Positions 41,038 to 45,713 of a stretch of 45,713 nucleotides of DNA are shown in pieces (position 1 is the first letter of the stretch; each line of letters starts with the position of its first letter). Where the stretch lies: the NCBI GenBank assembly GCA_017694935.1, contig JADIME010000029.1, forward strand, positions 1-45,713, given 5' to 3'. Both the position numbers and the translations under genes were made by a program. Under the pieces are notes generated by a model. That model had not been told where the DNA came from and ran no database searches. It saw only the letters and a list, made by a program, of their open reading frames with translations. This stretch comes from Candidatus Merdivivens pullistercoris (lineage in GTDB: Bacteria > Bacteroidota > Bacteroidia > Bacteroidales > UBA932).

Positions 41038-42099
41038 ATGAAGCCGCTATTAGCATTGGTTATAGCTACAACTATCTGTATTATAAATAGTTGTAGCCAC
41101 AAAATCGAATCAGAGTATCCTCGGGGTACTGCTAAAATCATCGAAGAAACATATTTCTACCCAGTTAATAATAATGGGAAATGGGAATGTGGTGATACCA
41201 TAATAAGCTATAAATATGATAAAGCCAATCATAAATCCTACTATGATAAATATGGAAATATCATTTTATCAAAGGAAAAAAGGCTGATAGGTACAGAAAT
41301 ATCAACTACATACTATCGTAAGCCTAAGCAACATATAAAAGAGCGAACTCATGTTTATAATACAAATACTCAAAAGTCATATGATAAAATTTATGTATAT
41401 GATAAAAATAAGAATTTAGTGGAAGTGACAAAAAGTCGTGACTCGGTGTTGTCACTCATTTCAAAATATGATTATAATGAGGAGGGAGATTTGATAAAGA
41501 AAATGGACGTGGAAGAAGAATATGTTATGTATATCACACCCCTAAATCAATACGAAGCAGAATATATTAAGTACAATTTAGATGGAGTTTTACTTGAAAA
41601 AGGTAAAGAAAAATATGATGATAAAGGCTTAATAACATACTGCCATATCGATGCTTACAACTTTGGACAATATCATCATTCAACAGAGGATTGTTATTAT
41701 TTTTATGATAAAGATGGTAGAATACTTTCCTATATAGTTGAAAAAAAAGTTGTAGCTAAAGTTTTCACTGCTGAATATGATATTAAATGGAATGATGATG
41801 CGTATTTTATTAAGAAATATTACCAAACAGAACCTTCAATCGATGATGGTTTTCGTCGCTTTTGGGAATATAATGAAAACGGAGATTGTATTGCAGAGCG
41901 GCTTGTAAATGAAGATAATACTATTAATGTTGACTCGATAAAAGAATATGAGTATAATGAAAAGGGGGATTGGATAAAATGTACGGTTTATAATAGAGGC
42001 ACTCATAAACTTTGTCCCGATGGAGGTGTTTTATTTAATTTGACCAAAGAGGAAGATACTCCATCTGAAATAATAGTAAGAAATATCGAAAACATATAG
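41038..42099 (+). CDS. repeat-containing lipoprotein (YD/RHS-like repeats)
   Basis: About 353 residues from the ATG at 41038, chosen because it gives a lipoprotein signal (LLALVIATTICIINSC). The body is a series of short units such as YDKYGNIILSK, YDYNEEGDLIKKM, YDDKGLITY, YDKDGRILSY, YNENGDCIAERL and YNEKGDWIKCTV, resembling YD or RHS-type beta repeats. It is probably anchored in the envelope. The gene is much more A/T-rich than its neighbours, suggesting a separate origin. It is followed by the transpeptidase-like gene with one base between stop and start. Function is unknown. Confidence 0.75.
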   Translation: MKPLLALVIATTICIINSCSHKIESEYPRGTAKIIEETYFYPVNNNGKWECGDTIISYKYDKANHKSYYDKYGNIILSKEKRLIGTEISTTYYRKPKQHIKERTHVYNTNTQKSYDKIYVYDKNKNLVEVTKSRDSVLSLISKYDYNEEGDLIKKMDVEEEYVMYITPLNQYEAEYIKYNLDGVLLEKGKEKYDDKGLITYCHIDAYNFGQYHHSTEDCYYFYDKDGRILSYIVEKKVVAKVFTAEYDIKWNDDAYFIKKYYQTEPSIDDGFRRFWEYNENGDCIAERLVNEDNTINVDSIKEYEYNEKGDWIKCTVYNRGTHKLCPDGGVLFNLTKEEDTPSEIIVRNIENI

Positions 42100-42100
42100 T

Positions 42101-42730
42101 ATGTACGATAATGTATTTGATATTGTAATCTCTTTAGTATCAGTATTTCTTGTGCTATTTCTCATCTCAAGTCACTCCACTCCCAATGACCTTGATGAAA
42201 GAGCAGATGAAGCATTTGAATACTGCAAGGAGAATGGCTACAGCACAGACTGTTGCCTGCTTGTGGACTATGGCAGACACTCTGGCAGGGTAAGATTCTT
42301 CCTTTGGGACTTTGAACAGGACAAACCTGTATTGAAGAGCCTGTGTGCTCATGGATATGGCAAAGGGAGTACAGCAAGGAGCCCTGTGTTCAGCAATGAG
42401 CCGGGGAGTTTCTGCTCATCATTAGGACATTACAGAGTTGGCAGGGAGAAGACAATGAGCAAGCCCAAAGGGAGAAAGGCACTTGTGCTGTATGGCAAGG
42501 ACAAGACCAACAGCAATGCCCTCCAGAGGGGAATACTGATTCATCCGGTCAGTCTGCCGAACTTTTCAATCTACCCTCTGATGATACCAGTGAAGGTGCA
42601 TAAGGTACTTGGGCACAAGATAAGGCCAAAGAGTGAGGGCTGTATCACTATCCCTTTCAGGAAATATGAGAAAGTGTCAAATGTAGCCAAATCAAGCAAT
42701 AAACCATTGATGCTGTGGGTTTATGAATGA
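42101..42730 (+). CDS. L,D-transpeptidase-like (YkuD_2) membrane-anchored protein
   Basis: 209 residues. One N-terminal membrane helix (DIVISLVSVFLVLFLIS) is followed by a periplasmic catalytic domain: SLGHYRVGREKTM, LVLYGKDKTNSNALQRGILIHP (His148) and KIRPKSEGCITIPF (Cys181 in SxGC). This fits the YkuD_2 murein L,D-transpeptidase group, which forms or edits 3-3 peptide cross-links or attaches proteins to peptidoglycan. It starts one base after the lipoprotein stop (translational coupling) and is followed 17 bp later by a membrane protein. The three may form an envelope module. Confidence 0.78.
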   Translation: MYDNVFDIVISLVSVFLVLFLISSHSTPNDLDERADEAFEYCKENGYSTDCCLLVDYGRHSGRVRFFLWDFEQDKPVLKSLCAHGYGKGSTARSPVFSNEPGSFCSSLGHYRVGREKTMSKPKGRKALVLYGKDKTNSNALQRGILIHPVSLPNFSIYPLMIPVKVHKVLGHKIRPKSEGCITIPFRKYEKVSNVAKSSNKPLMLWVYE

Positions 42731-42747
42731 TTAAAATGTAAAAGCAA

Positions 42748-43398
42748 ATGTTGTTATTGGTTTTATTCGGGTTATTTGTCATATTGACAATAGTCGGAAT
42801 TTTCAAAAAGGACATAGAAGATAAATTGTTCTTGGTATATTCTGTCTTGGCTTGCCTGATGGTTTGTTACACTATCTTTGGTCTTTTCAAGGTCTTTTAT
42901 ATTACTCTGAATGATGCCATTAATCTGATGATTGCCATTGTATTGATGGTTATACCTGTTGTATTGAAATTCAAGCCCGGCATTAAAAAGTGGATAAAGG
43001 CTTTGTTGTCCTTGGCTCAAGTGGCAATCTTGTTAATGGTTCTTGGTGTATTCTTGCAAAACTCTCTTTTTGCAGCAAGACCAATGAGCAGGACATCAAT
43101 AGAAGAAGTGTCAATGGTATCATTCCCAAGATATAGGACAGTACATTTTCATTCGAGACTTGCTGGTTGGCAGGATTTGAGTGCAGACCAGAGGATAAAA
43201 TTAAAAGGGAACAAGACAGTGTTTTATGAAAAGTTGGATTCTCTTTCAAGAATAGAGGGAAGTGGATGGCAAAAGGATGAGGAAGGATATTCATTCAACA
43301 GTTGGTCAGTCAAAGATAATACTGACTTTGTAAATTATGTTTCCATTGATGTAAATGTAGAAGAAGACAAGGCTTACATACACTTTGGCAACATATAG
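42748..43398 (+). CDS. membrane protein of unknown function
   Basis: 216 residues. Four hydrophobic helices (about 1-18, 25-50, 55-75, 85-107) are followed by a soluble domain of about 100 residues (RTVHFHSRLAGWQDLSADQRIKLKG...FNSWSVKDNTDFVNYVSIDVNVEEDKAYIHFGNI). No family is recognised. It follows the transpeptidase-like gene by 17 bp and ends 30 bp before cassette repeat B, so it closes the envelope-related group. An immunity-type role is conceivable but unsupported. Confidence 0.68.
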   Translation: MLLLVLFGLFVILTIVGIFKKDIEDKLFLVYSVLACLMVCYTIFGLFKVFYITLNDAINLMIAIVLMVIPVVLKFKPGIKKWIKALLSLAQVAILLMVLGVFLQNSLFAARPMSRTSIEEVSMVSFPRYRTVHFHSRLAGWQDLSADQRIKLKGNKTVFYEKLDSLSRIEGSGWQKDEEGYSFNSWSVKDNTDFVNYVSIDVNVEEDKAYIHFGNI

Positions 43399-43428
43399 GT
43401 TCATCCATTAAGGTATGAAATTCTGATA

Positions 43429-43445
43429 TGCGCACTTAGCCATAT
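43429..43445 (+). repeat. cassette repeat B
   Basis: TGCGCACTTAGCCATAT, one change from A and C, followed by A/T-rich sequence that also resembles C. It precedes the ADP-ribosylglycohydrolase gene by 42 bp. Confidence 0.75.
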
Positions 43446-43487
43446 ATATTTATTATATTTAATTGGTATTTGAACAAGAATATAACA

Positions 43488-44435
43488 ATGGATATTGAAG
43501 AAATAAAGGACAGAATTGCAGGTTGTCTGTGGGGACAGGCAATAGGTGATGCTCTTGGGCTGGGAACTGAGTTCATGAGCAAAAGAGATGTAGAACTGTA
43601 TTATCCTGAGGGATTGTCGGAATACAGTCAGATAGTGCATGACTTCCATAGAGAGAGGTGGCGTCAGGGAGACTGGACAGATGATACTGATATGATGCTC
43701 TGCATAGCAAGGGCTATCATTGCTGACAAGGCAATAAATTCTGAAACTGTTGCGCATAATTTCAAGGAATGGTTTAGAGGGACTCCTATGGGCATAGGGC
43801 AACTAACATATACTGTACTTGGACTGTATGATTATGAAGCAGACCCGGAAAAGGCGGCTGAAATAGTATGGGATATGTACGGAAGGAAGAATGCAGCCAA
43901 TGGAGGAGTAATGAGAACTTCCATAGTCGGTCTGTGGAATGAGGATGTAGCAGTGAATGCTGAAAAGATATGCAAACTTACCCATGCAGACCCAAGATGT
44001 ATTGGCTCTTGTGTCATAATATCAGAACTCATAAACAGTCTGGTATGGCAGGGCAGAGAACTGACATTTGAGGACCTTTGCAGGATTGGTCACAAGTATG
44101 ATGAAAGGATAGGCTCATATATAATAACCGGCAAAGTGGGTGCGCTTGAAGATTTAAAACTTGATGATGAACAGACAATGGGCTACACTCTTAAAACAAT
44201 GGGCTGTGCTATCTGGTGCCTGTTTCATGTAAATAGTTTCAAGGAAGGGTTGTTGAAAGTGGTAAATGCCGGAGGGGATGCTGACACTAATGCAGCTGTA
44301 GCCTGTGCAGTGCTGGGAGCCAAGTATGGAAAGAAAGGCATCCCGGAGCATTACATACAGGGCATCAAGAGGAAAGATGAATATGAGGAGATGATAAGAC
44401 AGCTGACTGATATTCTCATGGATAAGTTCATGTAA
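43488..44435 (+). CDS. ADP-ribosylglycohydrolase (DraG/ARH family)
   Basis: 315 residues from the ATG at 43488. The family's metal-binding motifs are all present: AGCLWGQAIGDALGLGTEF, DWTDDTDMMLCIA (the TDDT motif), NGGVMRTSIVGLW and NAGGDADTNAAVACAVLGAKYG (the second Asp cluster). It removes ADP-ribose from proteins or DNA using two magnesium ions. Here it could reverse ADP-ribosylating toxins from competitors or phages, or control a host target. The gene is isolated between direct cassette repeats B and C; C begins at the base after its stop codon. The enzyme looks intact. Confidence 0.9.
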   Translation: MDIEEIKDRIAGCLWGQAIGDALGLGTEFMSKRDVELYYPEGLSEYSQIVHDFHRERWRQGDWTDDTDMMLCIARAIIADKAINSETVAHNFKEWFRGTPMGIGQLTYTVLGLYDYEADPEKAAEIVWDMYGRKNAANGGVMRTSIVGLWNEDVAVNAEKICKLTHADPRCIGSCVIISELINSLVWQGRELTFEDLCRIGHKYDERIGSYIITGKVGALEDLKLDDEQTMGYTLKTMGCAIWCLFHVNSFKEGLLKVVNAGGDADTNAAVACAVLGAKYGKKGIPEHYIQGIKRKDEYEEMIRQLTDILMDKFM

Positions 44436-44452
44436 TGCGCACTTAGTCATAT
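44436..44452 (+). repeat. cassette repeat C
   Basis: TGCGCACTTAGTCATAT, beginning immediately after the TAA of the preceding gene, then TATAATA-TTT-TATTATA, a 7-bp palindrome. It is a direct repeat of B about 1,007 bp away. The 140 bp that follow hold nothing else I can name. Confidence 0.75.
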
Positions 44453-44595
44453 ATAATATTTTATTATATACATTATGTTGGTATATTCTGACTTTGCAGT
44501 AATGTACCAAGTAGATTGATGATGCAGATGTATTCACTTTGAATTGATTTATATATGAGAAGTGGATACATCTTTTGTTCCCAGACGGGTCAAAT

Positions 44596-44626
44596 TTTGT
44601 TTTGTTATATCAATGTTATATATTTG
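44596..44626 (+). promoter_or_regulatory. promoter of the antitoxin gene
   Basis: TTTG (44596-44599), exactly 19 bp, TATATTTG (44619-44626): the full Bacteroidetes consensus. The ATG is 22 bp downstream, so the leader is very short. Confidence 0.85.
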
Positions 44627-44648
44627 TGATATTAAATATGGCAAAAAT

Positions 44649-44900
44649 ATGGATACAATAGCATTAGACAGGAAGCAGACTGCTTTCAGGCTAAGAAAGG
44701 ACTTACTTGAAAGGCTGAAGATAGAGGCAAGGAAAGAAAACAGAAGCCTCAACAATTATGTGGAGAGTGTTCTCTTGGATGCAGTTTACAGGGAACCCAA
44801 TGCGGAAACTTTGGCAGCAATGAAAGAAGCCAAGGACGGCAAGAACCTTACAAAAGTGGATACATCAAGTCTTGAAGCATTTTTAAAATCTCTTGAATGA
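44649..44900 (+). CDS. RelB/ParD-like antitoxin
   Basis: 83 residues from the ATG at 44649. The N-terminus (QTAFRLRKDLLERLKIEARKENRSLNNYVESVLLDAV) is a ribbon-helix-helix DNA-binding fold. The C-terminal part (ETLAAMKEAKDGKNLTKVDTSSLEAFLKSLE) has the pattern of a toxin-wrapping tail in RelB/DinJ-type antitoxins. The stop overlaps the toxin start in ATGA, the usual toxin-antitoxin coupling. The antitoxin is intact although the toxin is not. It is preceded by a consensus promoter that it probably represses. Confidence 0.85.
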   Translation: MDTIALDRKQTAFRLRKDLLERLKIEARKENRSLNNYVESVLLDAVYREPNAETLAAMKEAKDGKNLTKVDTSSLEAFLKSLE

Positions 44901-45170
44901 AAGTTGTAGTAGCTTCGGGCAAATTCAAAAAGGATTTGAAGAGATATAGACATAAGCCTTAAACATTGAAAAAAATTATATGAGGTTGTGGGTATATTGG
45001 AAAGAGGGGCAAGCCTTCCAAAACACTATAAAGCACATATGCTGATTGGGGAATATAGCGGTCATCTGGAGTGCCATATAGAGAATGACACCTTGCTGAT
45101 TTGGCTTGACGAAACAGAAAATATCATCAAACTGATAAGGTTGGGCACTCATTCAGAGCTGTTCAAATAA
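44897..45170 (+). pseudogene. YafQ/RelE-family toxin, disabled by a stop and a frameshift
   Basis: The start MKVVVASGKFKKDLKRYRHKP matches the YafQ N-terminus, but codon 22 is TAA (44960-44962). The frame then shifts by one base within the A-run just before 44980. The remaining sequence, EVVGILERGASLPKHY, GEYSGHLECHIENDTLLIWL and LIRLGTHSELFK, is a normal YafQ C-terminus in another frame, with the conserved ECH and GTHSELF motifs. Two independent lesions make it a pseudogene. The intact version would be an mRNA endonuclease held in check by the upstream antitoxin. Confidence 0.85.
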
Positions 45171-45192
45171 GACAGGCCCATATGCTGTTTAT

Positions 45193-45219
45193 TTTATCCA
45201 TTATGGTACGATATTTTTT
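45193..45219 (+). repeat. border repeat R4
   Basis: 27 bp identical to R3 in the same orientation, 195 bp inside the right attachment site and after the toxin pseudogene. Confidence 0.8.
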
Positions 45220-45275
45220 CAAAGCCATAAATTTGTCAAAGGGAATAGCTATATTTACAACAGATTTTTGAAGAT

Positions 45276-45326
45276 TTAAGTTTAACCAAATATAGTTTTA
45301 CATAGGATGTAAACCAGTGTGTAAAC
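45276..45326 (+). promoter_or_regulatory. right putative recombinase arm sites
   Basis: TTAAGTTTAACC (45276-45287) and two TGTAAAC copies (45308-45314 and 45320-45326) mirror the left-end set in content and in distance from the attachment core. Confidence 0.4.
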
Positions 45327-45414
45327 TGTGGATTAGACTGGTAAAATACAGGTGAAAAGAACTGTTTGAAAGATTTTGGAATATATGTATAAATAATTCA
45401 TTTTTAATACATTA

Positions 45415-45458
45415 CTTCCCAAGCTGAGGGCCGCGGGTTCGAATCCCGTTTTCCGCTC
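45415..45458 (+). repeat. right attachment site (attR core)
   Basis: The 3' half of a tRNA-Gly gene without its 5' half. It matches the left copy at 42 of 44 positions. It can still form the T arm and the 3' side of the acceptor, so the differences are neutral. Confidence 0.9.
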
Positions 45459-45471
45459 AAAGGTTTTAAAT

Positions 45472-45526
45472 AAAAGAGACTCAATGAGTTACGTTATTGT
45501 AGAGGCGGCTTTTGAGTCTCTTTTTT
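45472..45526 (+). terminator. original host terminator of the tRNA, displaced
   Basis: GAGACTCAA (45476-45484) pairs with TTGAGTCTC (45512-45520), extended by AAAA/TTTT, and followed by TTTTTT. It stands 14 bp after the attachment repeat, where the terminator of the uninterrupted tRNA gene would be. Confidence 0.75.
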
Positions 45527-45583
45527 ATGTCAAAAAGCGGCAGTTTTCCTCGATTTTCATGCATAATTTTGCACAATTTTGCA

Positions 45584-45591
45584 TATATTTG
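45584..45591 (+). promoter_or_regulatory. -7-like box of a rightward gene
   Basis: TATATTTG lies in a stretch with three AATTTTG/ATATTTG copies. The -33 spacing is not ideal (TTTG 12 bp upstream). Confidence 0.35.
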
Positions 45592-45655
45592 TTGTAATCA
45601 GGTAGGTTTTATTTGACTATCAACAGATTGGATAAAACTCGCACGAGAACGGGCA

Positions 45656-45713
45656 ATGGATAAGAAAAAGCCGGACTGTTCCGAACCGCCATATTTCTCA
45701 TGCTTTCAAATAA
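45656..45713 (+). CDS. possible 5' end of a gene running off the window
   Basis: An ATG at 45656 opens a frame (MDKKKPDCSEPPYFSCF) that stays open to the window edge, about 65 bp after a -7-like box. Only 19 codons are visible, so no family can be named, and it may be chance. Confidence 0.25.
   Translation, partial: MDKKKPDCSEPPYFSCFQI

Larger units (their letters stand above)
31091..45458. mobile_element. 14.4-kb integrative element in tRNA-Gly
   Basis: It is bounded by a 44-bp imperfect direct repeat of the tRNA 3' half. The recombinase gene lies next to the intact tRNA. Gene order is recombinase; UvrD-like helicase; polymerase-like gene; small conserved gene; Sak4-like ATPase; DUF3871; then cargo (tiny membrane protein, HNH, lipoprotein, L,D-transpeptidase-like, membrane protein, ADP-ribosylglycohydrolase, antitoxin with dead toxin). 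Every gene runs rightward. Base composition is visibly richer in A/T than the host flank, most of all about 41000-42100. No relaxase, coupling protein, type IV secretion, portal, terminase or capsid gene was seen. It therefore moves with help, or is a replicative integrative element of unusual type. Confidence 0.92.

Noticed and set aside
43470..43487. TTG start for the ADP-ribosylglycohydrolase
   Set aside because: It adds only six unconserved residues before a normal ATG at 43488.
32578..45219. CRISPR array made from the border repeats
   Set aside because: The copies are kilobases apart, in both orientations and separated by genes, unlike regular spacers.
39433..45219. R3 and R4 as ends of an IS or composite transposon
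   Set aside because: They are direct copies with no transposase between them, no target duplication was seen, and two further copies lie outside.
31091..45458. Prophage
   Set aside because: No terminase, portal, capsid, tail or lysis genes are seen; only replication-type genes and cargo.
31091..45458. Integrative conjugative element or mobilisable transposon
   Set aside because: No relaxase, coupling protein or Tra/VirB genes were found, although passive mobilisation through a hidden oriT cannot be excluded.

Overview
The window comes from a member of the Bacteroidetes, most likely the order Bacteroidales. The evidence is the repeated TTTG-N19-TAnnTTTG promoter pattern, weak Shine-Dalgarno sites, a PorV-like protein beside a peptidase with a type IX secretion tail, a Bacteroidetes-type tyrosine recombinase, DUF3871, and DUF4988/PCMD lipoproteins. 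The family is not settled; Rikenellaceae-like is a guess.

Positions 1-31133 are ordinary chromosome. In order: the end of a ketoreductase/ketosynthase operon (possibly aryl-polyene type); pfkA; an HD phosphohydrolase; ferritin; a HAD phosphatase followed by an OmpR-type two-component system that converges on a PiT phosphate transporter; an SDR plus a secreted choloylglycine-hydrolase-family enzyme; an S8 peptidase with a PorV-like outer-membrane partner; threonine aldolase; a thiD-MFS-PAS operon; an AraC regulator divergent from a DUF4988 lipoprotein; a DUF2400-tldD-tldE-slyD operon on the minus strand; aspA; a LytS kinase next to a truncated response regulator; an NlpE-like lipoprotein; and tRNA-Gly(CCC).

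Positions 31091-45458 are a 14.4-kb integrative element inserted in the 3' half of that tRNA gene. It is bounded by 44-bp imperfect direct repeats. It carries a tyrosine recombinase, a UvrD-like helicase, a protein that looks like a divergent single-subunit (family A / T7-RNAP fold) polymerase, a small conserved protein, a Sak4/RecA-like ATPase and DUF3871. Its cargo is a tiny membrane protein, an HNH protein, a repeat lipoprotein, an L,D-transpeptidase-like protein, a membrane protein, an ADP-ribosylglycohydrolase, and an antitoxin whose YafQ-like toxin is broken. No relaxase, type IV secretion or capsid genes are present. The element therefore looks like a self-replicating or satellite-type integrative element, or one mobilised in trans.

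Two repeat families inside the element are not explained by its genes. Four copies of a roughly 23-27-bp sequence sit at the module borders, two in each orientation. Three copies of a 17-bp sequence frame the cargo, two of them directly flanking the ADP-ribosylglycohydrolase gene. With the polymerase-like gene, these are the best candidates for something not yet described. After the right attachment site come the original tRNA terminator, a promoter-like box and the possible start of one more gene.
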